NCBI GenBank assembly: GCA_963798805.1
Contig: CAWCVC010000002.1
Span: 1,006,075-1,070,074, forward strand
DNA: 64,000 bases
DNA from: CAVZCK01 sp963798805
GTDB taxonomy: Bacteria > Pseudomonadota > Alphaproteobacteria > Rhizobiales > Rhodomicrobiaceae
Reading direction: 5' to 3'
A program made the position numbers and the translations under genes. Positions 1 to 8,638 of the stretch are shown in pieces (position 1 is the first letter of the stretch; the number at the start of each line of letters is the position of its first letter). The notes under the pieces were generated by a model, which saw nothing but the letters and a program-made list of their open reading frames with translations, had not been told where the DNA came from and made no database searches.

Positions 1-207
1 TGCCGCTGACTGGATCGGTTTTCTGCGAATATGAGCTTCGAGGTCTTCCAGAGTCTCGGCCGCACGGTCCTGCACGTCCTCGATCTTGTGCTTAGCCTCG
101 CGTTTCACTGTATCGGACAGTTCTGCAAGATCGTTCTTGAGCTGCACAATCTGGGCGCGCAGTTCTTCGTTCGTGCCGGATGATGTTCCCTGCGATGGAT
201 TATCCAT
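1..207 (-). CDS. DUF883 (ElaB/YqjD-like) protein, 3' end beyond the window
   Basis: The reading frame starts at ATG 207 with a strong ribosome site (GGAGG at 220-216, about 8 bases upstream) and runs off the left edge after 69 codons. It begins MDNPSQGTSSGTNEELRAQI and continues as a charged amphipathic helix ending ...LEAHIRRKPIQSAA. That pattern (long helix, then RxxPxQS just before a membrane segment) is typical of the DUF883/ElaB/YqjD family of inner-membrane proteins, some of which bind ribosomes in stationary phase. The membrane anchor itself would lie outside the window, so the family call rests on the N-terminal helix and the RKPIQSA junction only. Confidence 0.6.
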   Translation of the reverse strand, partial: MDNPSQGTSSGTNEELRAQIVQLKNDLAELSDTVKREAKHKIEDVQDRAAETLEDLEAHIRRKPIQSAA

Positions 208-481
208 AGTCGTCACCTCCTCAATATTGAAACAGTCGTTAGAAACGAAACCGCCTTCCCACAATTCGGTTCCGCGAAGCTAAGAAATTCAGCGTTTTAC
301 GGCGAGGCGGGCGCGAAGGACAGGATTTTCTCGGATACCCGCAATGTTGAAGCCCTTCGCATAAAATGAACGGAAGCTGAATGGCCGCCGTTTTAGAAAC
401 ACATTTCCGTGGCGATTATTGAGTGGGATATTCGTCTTTCCAGATCAGCCTTACCGGCAGACATCGACGGGTGGGAGAAGC

Positions 482-901
482 GTGAAGATTAACGCAATCT
501 TGGCGGCCGCTGTCCTAGTGAGCGCGGCCTCCTGGCTCAATGCTGCGCCTCCGGCGATTGCCGCGGAGCCGAGTGGCGCGGAAGCTTCCATAACCAAGGC
601 CAGCGCCGATAAAGCCGCATTCAGCCAAGTCGGCCTTGCCTCTTTCTATGTTCCGCAAGGGCGCACAGCATCCGGCGCAAAGTCCCGCCCGCACGCCTTG
701 ACCGCTGCGCATCGCCGGCTCCCATTCGGCAGCCGCGTCCGCATCACTCATCTCAAATCGGGCAAGCAGGTCGTCGTCACCATCACCGATCGCGGACCGT
801 TCAGCAAAAGCCGCATCATCGACATCTCGCGCGCGGCGGCCAGGGCGCTCGGCATGACGCAGCAAGGCGTCGCGCGCGTTCGCATTACGCTCCTCGAATA
901 G
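482..901 (+). CDS. RlpA-like double-psi beta-barrel secreted protein
   Basis: This is a short septal-ring RlpA-type protein. From GTG 482 (preceded by GGGAG at 473-477) it encodes 139 residues: a signal peptide (KINAILAAAVLVSAASWLNA, cleavage near AIAA), then the double-psi beta-barrel core GLASFYVPQG-RTASGA-HRRLPFGSRVRITH-VVVTITDRGPF-IIDISRAAARALGM. The Asp of TDRGPF and the His/Thr positions match the lytic-transglycosylase-like fold. No SPOR domain is present and no lipobox Cys is visible, so it is a minimal form. An in-frame ATG at 419 would add 21 residues in front of the signal peptide and is less likely. Role in peptidoglycan remodelling is inferred from the family. Confidence 0.8.
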   Translation: MKINAILAAAVLVSAASWLNAAPPAIAAEPSGAEASITKASADKAAFSQVGLASFYVPQGRTASGAKSRPHALTAAHRRLPFGSRVRITHLKSGKQVVVTITDRGPFSKSRIIDISRAAARALGMTQQGVARVRITLLE

Positions 902-917
902 ACATTAGTCTGACCCC

Positions 918-1229
918 ATGCAATCCGCGCTTGAAATCACAATTTCGCCACAGCACATAGAGGCCTTCCTCGCAAAGGCGGCCGAGCGCAGTCGGGATAA
1001 CCGGGCAAAGGGGCCACGCGAAGCATCCGTTCCGTGCCGCAATCGGCGGCCGCTTTGGGGAACAGACGTCGTCGCCATAAGCGGCGAGAGTGATCCGCCT
1101 CGATTGCCGCTTGCGCCGGGCGGTCGGCGGCTTTCGAAAAATAATCCGGTCCGGGAAACCGACGCCCTCTCGGCGATGTTGAAGCCGGGGAGAGTCATGA
1201 TTTTGCAAGGACCCAAGGCGCAGCGATGA
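918..1229 (+). CDS. possible small hypothetical protein ahead of the receiver/ATPase gene
   Basis: An open frame of 103 codons whose TGA overlaps the ATG of the next gene (ATGA at 1226-1229), as in translationally coupled pairs. The sequence (MQSALEITISPQHIEAFLAK...) matches no family I recognise, the ATG at 918 has no convincing ribosome site, and high-GC DNA gives many chance frames. It could be a real short leader gene or simply part of the 5' region of the following gene. Confidence 0.25.
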   Translation: MQSALEITISPQHIEAFLAKAAERSRDNRAKGPREASVPCRNRRPLWGTDVVAISGESDPPRLPLAPGGRRLSKNNPVRETDALSAMLKPGRVMILQGPKAQR

Positions 1230-2215
1230 ATGCGATGACGATGTTCCAGTCGATTGCGAGTGATGGCAATCAATCCCTGGTGGGGGGCCCCCAACCTCAA
1301 GCCCGCACCAGCCAACGTCCACTCCGGCTCCTGCTCATCAATTCGAGCGGATGCGGTCAGGGCAAGCTCGACGAGCAGCTTCAGCGCATCGGCTTCAGCC
1401 TCGCGCATTTGCGCGAGGATATCGCAGCGCTCGACGAGCTCGGCCGGCTTGCGGAGAGCATCGATGCCGCGATTCTCGATTGGCGCTGCGAGACCGAGAA
1501 GAGCTACGAATTCGCCGATGCCCTGGCGCGCCAATGCGGCGAGATCGGCCTGCCTGTCCTGACGCTGGCGGCCTCGAGCCGCGCGCATGACATCCAGCGC
1601 GCACTCGAAGCCGGGCTTTCGAACGTTCTCTCCATGCCTTGCCAGCTTGCCGATCTCAAAGCGGCGATCGAAACCCTTGGGCGGCATCGGCAGATGGCGC
1701 AAAAGCAGGTCAGGGGCGATGTGGATGAGGCGCTCGGCCTGCTCGACAATTGCCGCTTCCGCTTCCGCACGCCGGAGGACGTGGACAAGCTCGTGCCGCT
1801 GATCGCGCGCATTTTTCCGCAGCCGGCCAGTGCCGCTTCCGGCATTGCCGAGCTGATGATGAATGCCATCGAGCACGGCAATCTGGAGATCGGCCATCAG
1901 CGCAAGGCCGATTGGCTCGCCCGCGGCATCTATCGCAGCGAGCTGCAGAAGAGATTGCAGACGCCGCCTTTCGCCGAGCGATGGGCCGAGGTGATCATCA
2001 CCCGCCGCACGGACGGCGTGATGATCGTGATCATGGATGAAGGCTGCGGTTTCTGCTGGCAGAATTTCGTCGAACGCGCCGAGACGGCGAACGGCTCGGA
2101 CGAAACCGAAGCAGGCGGCATTGCCAAGGCCCAGCGCGACAGCTTCGACGAGATCCGCTTCAATCATCTCGGCAATCAGGTCACCGCCTTCGTCGCCAAG
2201 GAAAGCGCGGCCTGA
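1226..2215 (+). CDS. receiver-like domain fused to a GHKL (HATPase_c_2) ATPase domain
   Basis: 329 residues. Residues about 33-150 look like a CheY-type receiver (RPLRLLLINSS, then AAILDWRCE with the Asp at the phosphorylation position, then LPVLTLAA and the last-strand AGLSNVLSMP). Residues about 175-325 look like the anti-sigma/histidine-kinase ATPase fold of the RsbW type: N-box AELMMNAIEHGNLEIG and G1 box IMDEGCGF. No histidine phosphorylation domain is seen. The architecture is that of a response-regulator-controlled ATPase, perhaps an anti-sigma switch or phosphatase partner. The partner is not encoded nearby. Confidence 0.7.
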   Translation: MNAMTMFQSIASDGNQSLVGGPQPQARTSQRPLRLLLINSSGCGQGKLDEQLQRIGFSLAHLREDIAALDELGRLAESIDAAILDWRCETEKSYEFADALARQCGEIGLPVLTLAASSRAHDIQRALEAGLSNVLSMPCQLADLKAAIETLGRHRQMAQKQVRGDVDEALGLLDNCRFRFRTPEDVDKLVPLIARIFPQPASAASGIAELMMNAIEHGNLEIGHQRKADWLARGIYRSELQKRLQTPPFAERWAEVIITRRTDGVMIVIMDEGCGFCWQNFVERAETANGSDETEAGGIAKAQRDSFDEIRFNHLGNQVTAFVAKESAA

Positions 2216-2303
2216 TACCCCTCGTGTCTTGCGCATGACGCCATTTCGCCGCATATCGAGGCGGAAAACGCGCGCCAATCTCCTTTTTGCCGGTCAACCC
2301 TTC

Positions 2304-4115
2304 ATGCCGCCGCTTCTCCAGCTCAGCGACATCACGCTTACATTCGGCGGGACGCCGCTTCTCGAAGGCGCCGAGCTGAGCGTCAGCGCCGGCGAGCGCG
2401 TCTGTCTTGTCGGCCGCAACGGCTCCGGCAAATCGACGCTGCTGCGGATCGCCGCCAGGCTCATCGAGCCCGACCGCGGCTCGGTTTTCGTGCAGCCTGG
2501 CGCCGTCATCCGCTATCTGCCGCAGGAGCCGGATCTTTCCGCCAATCCCACAATCCTCGCCTATGTGCAGTCCGGCCTGACGCCGAGCGACGATCCCCAC
2601 CGCGCACGCTATCTGCTGCAGCAGCTCGGCCTCACCGGCGAGGAAGATCCGGCAACGCTGTCCGGGGGCGAACTGAGGCGCGCGGCGCTCGCGCATGTGC
2701 TTGCGCCCGAGCCGACAATCCTGCTGCTCGACGAGCCGACCAACCATCTCGATCTGCCGACCATCGAATGGCTGGAGGCTCGGCTGGCGTCCGAGAATTC
2801 CGCTCTCGTCATCATCAGCCACGACCGCCGCTTCCTGGAAAACCTGTCGCGCACCACTGTCTGGCTCGACCGTGGCCGGACGCGCCGCATCGAGCTCGGC
2901 TTCAGCGAATTCGAGGTCTGGCGCGACGAGCAGCTCGCGCAGGAAGAGCGCGACCAGCACAAGCTCGAGCGCAAGATCGCCGCGGAGGAGGACTGGATCC
3001 GCTACGGCGTGACCGCCCGGCGAAAGCGCAATGTCCGCCGGCTTGCCGCGCTTCAGGACATGCGGCAGGCGCGGCGGAATTATCGCGGCACGCAGGGCAA
3101 GGCATCGATGGGCGCGGCGCAGGCCGAGCAATCCAGCAAGCTGGTGATCGAGGCGAAGGGCATCGCCAAAGCCTTCGGCGAGCGCGCCATCGTCCGCGAT
3201 TTCTCCCTGCGGGTCATGCGCGGCGACCGCATCGGCATCGTCGGGCCGAATGGCAGCGGCAAGACCACGCTGGTCAACCTCTTGACCGGTGCGCTTGCCC
3301 CCGACAGCGGCAAGGTCAAGCTCGCCGACAATCTGGAGATGGCGACGCTCGACCAGACACGCGAAAGCCTCGATCCGGAATGGCCCTTGCGCGACGCGCT
3401 GACGGGCGGGCGCGGCGACACGGTGTTCGTCGGCGGCCGGGCGCGCCATGTGGTCAGCTATATGAAGGACTTTCTGTTCTCGCCCGAGCAGGCGCGCACG
3501 CCGCTGCGCGTGCTCTCGGGCGGCGAGCGGGCGCGGCTGATGCTGGCGCGCGCCCTGGCGAAGCCGTCGAACATGCTGGTGCTGGACGAGCCGACCAACG
3601 ACCTCGACCTCGAAACCCTCGATGTGCTCGAAGAGCTTCTCGGCGATTATGACGGCACGGTGATCCTCATCAGCCATGACCGCGATTTCCTCGATCGCGC
3701 GGTGAATGCGGTGCTGGTGCCGGAGGGCGATGGCCGCTGGACCGAATATGCCGGCGGCTATGCCGATATGCTGGCGCAGCGCGGTGCAGACATTGCCGGG
3801 CGGCGGGTCGGCAAGGCGGAGATGCAGAAGCCGTCAAGCGAGGCGCGTCCGGCGCGGCGCGAGGAGGCGGCGAAGAAGAAGCTCAGCTTCAATCAGCAAT
3901 ATGCGCTGAAAACGCTGCCGGGCCGGATCGAGGAGCTGCACAAGACCATCGCCGCGTTGCAGGCCAAGCTCGGCGATGCCGGGCTTTATGCGCGCGACCC
4001 GGATGCCTTCGCCGATTGCTCCGCCGCGCTGACGGGGGCGCAGGCCGAGCTGGAGGCCGCTGAAACGCGGTGGCTGGAGCTGGAAATCCTGCGGGAGGAG
4101 ATCGAGAGCGGGTAA
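2304..4115 (+). CDS. uup: ABC-F family ATPase Uup
   Basis: 604 residues from ATG 2304 (MPPLLQLSDITLTFGG). Two ABC cassettes are in tandem. The first has Walker A GRNGSGKST (about residues 37-45), signature LSGGELRRAAL and Walker B ILLLDEPTNHLD. The second has GPNGSGKTT, LSGGERARLMLARAL and MLVLDEPTNDLD. There is no membrane domain, as expected for ABC-F proteins that act on the ribosome or on DNA intermediates. The C-terminal coiled coil (LKTLPGRIEELHKTIAALQA to the end) is the Uup-type DNA-binding/ribosome-associated tail and separates it from EttA. The frame stays open upstream to 2037, but the homology starts at 2304. Confidence 0.88.
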   Translation: MPPLLQLSDITLTFGGTPLLEGAELSVSAGERVCLVGRNGSGKSTLLRIAARLIEPDRGSVFVQPGAVIRYLPQEPDLSANPTILAYVQSGLTPSDDPHRARYLLQQLGLTGEEDPATLSGGELRRAALAHVLAPEPTILLLDEPTNHLDLPTIEWLEARLASENSALVIISHDRRFLENLSRTTVWLDRGRTRRIELGFSEFEVWRDEQLAQEERDQHKLERKIAAEEDWIRYGVTARRKRNVRRLAALQDMRQARRNYRGTQGKASMGAAQAEQSSKLVIEAKGIAKAFGERAIVRDFSLRVMRGDRIGIVGPNGSGKTTLVNLLTGALAPDSGKVKLADNLEMATLDQTRESLDPEWPLRDALTGGRGDTVFVGGRARHVVSYMKDFLFSPEQARTPLRVLSGGERARLMLARALAKPSNMLVLDEPTNDLDLETLDVLEELLGDYDGTVILISHDRDFLDRAVNAVLVPEGDGRWTEYAGGYADMLAQRGADIAGRRVGKAEMQKPSSEARPARREEAAKKKLSFNQQYALKTLPGRIEELHKTIAALQAKLGDAGLYARDPDAFADCSAALTGAQAELEAAETRWLELEILREEIESG

Positions 4116-4180
4116 AGCGATGCGCCTTTAGTTGCGGTCGCCGCCCAGTTGTTCACGTATCGCTGCCACATCCATTCCGC

Positions 4181-4284
4181 GTCGCCCCGGCGGTCAGGGC
4201 CGGGGCCTACTGGCCTAACTGCAGGCGGTGAATTCGCCGACAGGCGAGTGGACTCCGGGTCTCGCTCCGCTCGCCCGGGGCGAC
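4181..4284. repeat. GTCGCCCCGG palindromic repeat, copy a
   Basis: In the space between uup and pyrG, GTCGCCCCGG (4181-4190) pairs with CCCGGGGCGAC (4274-4284). A smaller inner hairpin CCCCGGCGGTCAGGGCCGGGG lies at the left side, followed by CCTACTGGCCTAAC. The same architecture recurs at 11897, 27152 and 33223. As both flanking genes end here, it may also help end transcription. Confidence 0.6.
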
Positions 4285-4336
4285 GGCGGGGATCGCCGGC
4301 TCCGGACATTCAGCGCAGCTCTTCCGCCACCGCTAA

Positions 4337-5962
4337 CTACACTAGCCGGCTCTGCTCGACGGCGGCGTGGATGAAGGACGCAAACAGCGGGTGCGGATCG
4401 AACGGCCGCGATTTCAGCTCCGGGTGAAACTGCACGCCGATGAACCAGGGGTGGCCGGGAATCTCGACGATCTCTGGCAGCATCCCATCCGGCGACATGC
4501 CCGAAAACTTTAGGCCCGCGGCCTCGAGTTGCGGCTTGTAGTTGGCGTTGACCTCATAGCGGTGGCGGTGGCGCTCGACGATCTCGGACCGGCCATAGAT
4601 GCGCGCCGCCAGGCTCCCCGGCTCCAGATGCGCCGGGTATGAGCCGAGCCGCATCGTGCCGCCCAGATCGCCATTCGCCTGCCGCTTCTGGATGGCCTCG
4701 CCATGCATCCACTCCGTCATCAGGCCGATGACGGGGCTTTGTGTCTCGCCGAATTCGGTGGAACTGGCATCGTTGATGCCGGCGACGTGCCGGGCGACCT
4801 CGATCACGGCCATCTGCATGCCGAAGCAGATGCCGAAATAGGGCACACGGCGGATGCGGGCGTAACGTGCCGCCTCCATCTTGCCCAGCGTGCCGCGCTC
4901 GCCGAAGCCGCCGGGCACCAGGATACCGTGCACATTTTCGAGCTGATCGGCGGGCGAACCCTGCTCCAGAAGCTCGGAATTGATCCAGGAGATATTGACG
5001 CCGACGCGGTTGGCGATGCCGCCGTGAATCAGCGCCTGGATCAGCGACTTATAGGCATCGTTCATGCCGGTATATTTGCCGACCACCGCCACATTCACAT
5101 GACCGTCCGGATTGGCGATGCGCTCGGAGATCTCCTCCCAGCGCCTCAGATCCGGCATCTGCGCCTCGATGCCGAAGGCGTCGAGCACCTCACTGTCGAG
5201 CCCCTCGCGGTGATAGGCGACCGGCACGTCGTAAATATTGGCGACGTCGAGCGCCTGAATCACCGCCGATTGCCGCACATTGCAGAACAGCGCGATCTTG
5301 CGCCGCTCCTCCACCGGGATCGGCCGGTCCGACCGGCACAGCAGAATGTCCGCCTGAATGCCGATCGAGCGCAGCTCTTTCACCGAATGCTGGGTCGGCT
5401 TGGTCTTCAGCTCGCCGGCCGCTGGAATATAGGGCAAGAGCGTCAGATGGATATAGACGGCGTGCTTGCGCGGCAGCTCGTTGCCGAGCTGGCGGATCGC
5501 CTCGAAGAACGGCAGGCCCTCGATGTCGCCAACGGTGCCGCCGATCTCCACCAGCACGAAATCGACATCGTCATTGCCGGCCAGGACGAATTCCTTGATC
5601 GCATTGGTGACATGCGGGATGACCTGGACGGTGCCGCCGAGATAATCGCCGCGCCGTTCGCGGGCGAGGATGTCCTGATAGATCCGGCCGGTGGTGATGT
5701 TATCGGCCTTGGTCGCCGAAACCCCGGTGAACCGTTCGTAATGCCCGAGATCGAGATCGGTCTCGGCGCCATCGTCGGTGACGAAAACCTCGCCGTGCTG
5801 ATACGGGCTCATCGTGCCCGGATCGACATTCAGATAGGGATCAAGCTTGCGCAAGCGCACCTTGAAGCCACGAGCCTGGAGCAACGCTCCAAGCGCTGCG
5901 GATGCGAGACCTTTTCCAAGGGAGGAGACCACGCCGCCAGTGATAAAAATATATCGCGCCAT
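4337..5962 (-). CDS. pyrG: CTP synthase
   Basis: 541 residues, full length for the family. It makes CTP from UTP, ATP and glutamine in the cytosol. The N-terminal synthetase domain begins MARYIFITGGVVSSLGKG with the P-loop-like motif and KLDPYLNVDPGTMSPYQHGE. The C-terminal class I glutamine amidotransferase domain has the nucleophile in FGICFGMQ and the His/Glu pair in VQFHPELKS. The cluster order seen in many alphaproteobacteria (secG-pyrG-kdsA-eno) is not kept: kdsA is 21 kb away. Confidence 0.97.
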   Translation of the reverse strand: MARYIFITGGVVSSLGKGLASAALGALLQARGFKVRLRKLDPYLNVDPGTMSPYQHGEVFVTDDGAETDLDLGHYERFTGVSATKADNITTGRIYQDILARERRGDYLGGTVQVIPHVTNAIKEFVLAGNDDVDFVLVEIGGTVGDIEGLPFFEAIRQLGNELPRKHAVYIHLTLLPYIPAAGELKTKPTQHSVKELRSIGIQADILLCRSDRPIPVEERRKIALFCNVRQSAVIQALDVANIYDVPVAYHREGLDSEVLDAFGIEAQMPDLRRWEEISERIANPDGHVNVAVVGKYTGMNDAYKSLIQALIHGGIANRVGVNISWINSELLEQGSPADQLENVHGILVPGGFGERGTLGKMEAARYARIRRVPYFGICFGMQMAVIEVARHVAGINDASSTEFGETQSPVIGLMTEWMHGEAIQKRQANGDLGGTMRLGSYPAHLEPGSLAARIYGRSEIVERHRHRYEVNANYKPQLEAAGLKFSGMSPDGMLPEIVEIPGHPWFIGVQFHPELKSRPFDPHPLFASFIHAAVEQSRLV

Positions 5963-6058
5963 GGGCCTGCAGAATACATCAAACCGTGGCGATTTGAAGC
6001 GTGAAATCCCGCATCACGCGCCACTTATCCAAAGATATTCAGCGTTTGGCGCAGCGAC

Positions 6059-6619
6059 TTAAGGTAGCATGCGCTGCAACACGCCGTCGCGCCGGATGAA
6101 ATAATGGAAAAGCGCAGCGCTGATATGCATGGTCACCAGACCGGCGATGATATAGCCGATCAGCTCATGTGCGGCGAAGAGCGGCTTCGACAGCTCCTGG
6201 TCCTTCGCCACGATGGGCGGCAGCGTGAACGCTCCAAAAACCGAAATCTCCGCCCCATAGGCCGAGGTCGCCACCCAGCCGATAATGGGCTGGGCGATGA
6301 GCAGCACGTACAAGCCGAGATGTACGAGATGCGAGACGATGCGCTGCCAGCCCGGCAGGCTCGGCTCCGGTGCCGGGACGCCGGCGAAAAGGCGATAGCC
6401 AAGCCGGATCAGCATCAGCACGGCGACCAGCACGCCGAAGGAGCGGTGCAAGGTGAAAAGGCCGTTCTGCAGAAGGCCGGAGGGCACCCTGGTCATGGCG
6501 AAGCCCATCGGGATCATGGCAAGCACGCAAAACGCGATGGTCCAATGCATGAGCTTGGCAAAGGCGGAATATTCCGCGCGCCCGCCCTCGTACATCCCGC
6601 CATTCATCACCGTGGTCAT
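6059..6619 (-). CDS. cytochrome b561 family membrane protein
   Basis: 186 residues from ATG 6619, which overlaps the TGA of the upstream gene (ATGA) and has GGGGAGG eight bases before it. Four hydrophobic helices are visible (LMHWTIAFCVLAMIPMGF, FGVLVAVLMLIRLGYR, LVHLGLYVLLIAQPIIGW, LIGYIIAGLVTMHISAALF). Haem-ligand histidines sit in LMHW, LHRSFG, HELIG and MHISAALFHYF, the usual di-haem b561 (YodB/CybB) arrangement. It probably passes electrons between quinol and a periplasmic acceptor such as superoxide. The coupling to a RibD-type reductase gene is unusual but may be positional. Confidence 0.85.
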   Translation of the reverse strand: MTTVMNGGMYEGGRAEYSAFAKLMHWTIAFCVLAMIPMGFAMTRVPSGLLQNGLFTLHRSFGVLVAVLMLIRLGYRLFAGVPAPEPSLPGWQRIVSHLVHLGLYVLLIAQPIIGWVATSAYGAEISVFGAFTLPPIVAKDQELSKPLFAAHELIGYIIAGLVTMHISAALFHYFIRRDGVLQRMLP

Positions 6620-7323
6620 GGCTTTGCCTCCCCGGGTGCAGATCGAAAGCAGCAATCGAATAGCACATCCCCTGCCCCGAGCGAATAGCAGCGCGTCGCC
6701 GGTTTAAGGGCTTCGTCGACGGCATCGATCGGCGGCAGCATCAGGCCGGGCTTGCCCGAGCCGAGCAGAATCGGCGCGATCAGGAGATAGAGCCGGTCGA
6801 CTGCACCTGCCGCCAGAAACCGCGAAACCGTGCGCGCGCCGCCTTCGATGAGGATCCGCCGCATGCCATTTTCGAACAAAATCCGCACGATAGCGTTAGG
6901 GTCCATGCCCTCCGGCCCGGCTGCGACATGAAGCGTGCGGACCGGCGGTGAGTGGCAATTCTCGCGGGGCGACACCACATAAACCGGGGCCTCGCCGCCA
7001 GAAAGACACTTTGCTCCTTCAGGGAGTCGTCCGTTAGGATCAATGATAATGCGCGCCGGGCTTCGTCCCTCGACGCGGCGGACCGTGAGCAAAGGATCAT
7101 CCGCAAGGACGGTGCCGATGCCAACTACGACCGCGTCGACGGAGGCGCGCAGATGGTGAAGAAAATCAAGGGCGTTTGGACCGTTGATATATTTCGAGGC
7201 CCCGGTCGGGGTGGCGATGCGGCCGTCGAGCGACTGGCCAAGCTGGGCAACCACGAAAGGGCGGCCCGGATCGCTCGCCGTGATGGGCGCAAGCGCCTCC
7301 GTTGGGATGTCATTCATCATCAA
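6616..7323 (-). CDS. RibD C-terminal-type pyrimidine reductase
   Basis: 235 residues carrying only the reductase half of RibD (NADPH-dependent, dihydrofolate-reductase-like fold): AQLGQSLDGRIATPTGASKY, VGIGTVLADDPLLTVR, ARIIIDPNGRLP, RILIEGGARTVSRFLAAGAVDRLYL and APILLGSG. The deaminase domain is missing, so it is either the reductase of a split riboflavin pathway or one of the many RibD_C paralogues of unknown substrate. The GTP cyclohydrolase II gene lies 114 bases away, transcribed divergently, which fits a riboflavin link. Confidence 0.8.
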   Translation of the reverse strand: MMMNDIPTEALAPITASDPGRPFVVAQLGQSLDGRIATPTGASKYINGPNALDFLHHLRASVDAVVVGIGTVLADDPLLTVRRVEGRSPARIIIDPNGRLPEGAKCLSGGEAPVYVVSPRENCHSPPVRTLHVAAGPEGMDPNAIVRILFENGMRRILIEGGARTVSRFLAAGAVDRLYLLIAPILLGSGKPGLMLPPIDAVDEALKPATRCYSLGAGDVLFDCCFRSAPGEAKP

Positions 7324-7437
7324 TGAGGGACCGTCGGCTGACCGCTAAGTTATCACGCCTTTATCAGGATCGCGCTTAGAATAAAACGCTGCGCAGCCGT
7401 GTTAACCCCGACTAACGCTAACGGGAGCAAAACGAAA

Positions 7438-8544
7438 ATGGGTGACGAGAGTTTGACGCGCCTTCTGGGCGATCCTCGCGAACTGGCCGTGGAACGCGCC
7501 CTTGCCGAAGTGCGGTCCGGGCGACCGGTCCTGCTTCGCGCCGGCGGCGCGCAATATCTCGTCCTCAGCGCGGAAACCGTCGATGACGAGGCGCTCGCCG
7601 CGATCACGGCCGCCGCAGACGGGATGCCCGAGCTGATCCTGTCGCAGCCGCGTCTGCGCCAGCTCGGCCATACCACGGACGAACCGGGGCTCTTGCCGCT
7701 CGACCATATGAGCGCGGCCGATATTCACGAGCTGATCTTGAAGACCGACGGCCGGCTCAACGGTCATGCCCCGAAACCGGCCGGCGAGCCGGAAAAAGCC
7801 GCGCTGGAGCTGATGCGGCTGGCGCTGCTGCTTCCCGCGGCGATCCTGTTCGAGCCCCGGCGCGCAAGCGCGCAGAGCGCCCTGCCCTTCGCCGAGGTCG
7901 AGGCCGCCTCGCTCAAATTCTACCAGAAGAACGTCATCAACGCCCCGCGCATCATCTCGCGCGCACCCGTGCCGCTGGAGGATGTCGGCGAGACCGAATT
8001 CGTGGTGTTCCGCGGCGGCGAAGGCATGCGCGACCAGGTTGCGATCGTGATCGGCAAGCCCAAGACCAGCGAGCCGGTTTTCGTCCGGCTGCATTCGGCC
8101 TGCCTGACCGGCGATCTCTTCGGCAGTCTCAAATGCGATTGCGGCGACCAGCTTCGCGGCACCGTCCGCTTCATGGCGGAGAACGGCGGCGGTGTGCTGC
8201 TCTATCTCGACCAGGAGGGCCGCGGCAACGGTATCGCCAACAAGATCCGCGCCTACCGGCTGCAGCATGCCGGCTATAACACCTATGACGCCGACCAGAT
8301 TCTCGGCTTCGGCCATGATCAGCGCCGTTTCGACTTCGCCGCGGCCATGCTGAGGCAGCTCGGCTACCAGTCGGTCAAGCTGATCACCAACAATCCCGCC
8401 AAGGTGCTGGCGCTGCAGGAAGCCGGGCTCAATGTGATATCGAGTCACCGCTCGAAGGGCCGCCTGACCCTCCAGAATGTCGGCTATCTCGCCGCCAAGC
8501 GGGATCATGCTGGCCATCTGATCGAAGAAGACTTAAAGCTCTGA
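7438..8544 (+). CDS. ribA: GTP cyclohydrolase II (riboflavin biosynthesis)
   Basis: 368 residues from ATG 7438, with GGGAG at 7423-7427. The C-terminal half is a complete GTP cyclohydrolase II, opening GTP to the first riboflavin intermediate. Zinc ligands are Cys222, Cys233 and Cys235 in HSACLTGDLFGSLKCDCGD, the catalytic loop is YLDQEGRGNGIANKIRAY, and TNNPAKVLALQ sits near the end. The first ~180 residues (LAEVRSGRPVLLRAGG...) resemble a degenerate DHBP synthase (RibB) domain without its acidic metal-binding loop, as seen in long alphaproteobacterial RibA proteins. No FMN riboswitch is recognisable upstream. Confidence 0.9.
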   Translation: MGDESLTRLLGDPRELAVERALAEVRSGRPVLLRAGGAQYLVLSAETVDDEALAAITAAADGMPELILSQPRLRQLGHTTDEPGLLPLDHMSAADIHELILKTDGRLNGHAPKPAGEPEKAALELMRLALLLPAAILFEPRRASAQSALPFAEVEAASLKFYQKNVINAPRIISRAPVPLEDVGETEFVVFRGGEGMRDQVAIVIGKPKTSEPVFVRLHSACLTGDLFGSLKCDCGDQLRGTVRFMAENGGGVLLYLDQEGRGNGIANKIRAYRLQHAGYNTYDADQILGFGHDQRRFDFAAAMLRQLGYQSVKLITNNPAKVLALQEAGLNVISSHRSKGRLTLQNVGYLAAKRDHAGHLIEEDLKL

Positions 8545-8638
8545 CCCAACTGCCCGTTCCGCCTCCCGGCCAGCCTTGCGGCGGAGCGGCGGCCCGCATG
8601 CCACCTTTGGCAAATCACATCGAAGTCAGGGACGAGGG

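Noticed and set aside
7324..7437. FMN riboswitch before ribA
   Set aside because: The conserved FMN-aptamer blocks are not present in these 114 bases.
905..8517. Long open frames opposite the receiver/ATPase, uup, pyrG and ribA genes
   Set aside because: They mirror real genes in high-GC DNA, have skewed composition and no family similarity.
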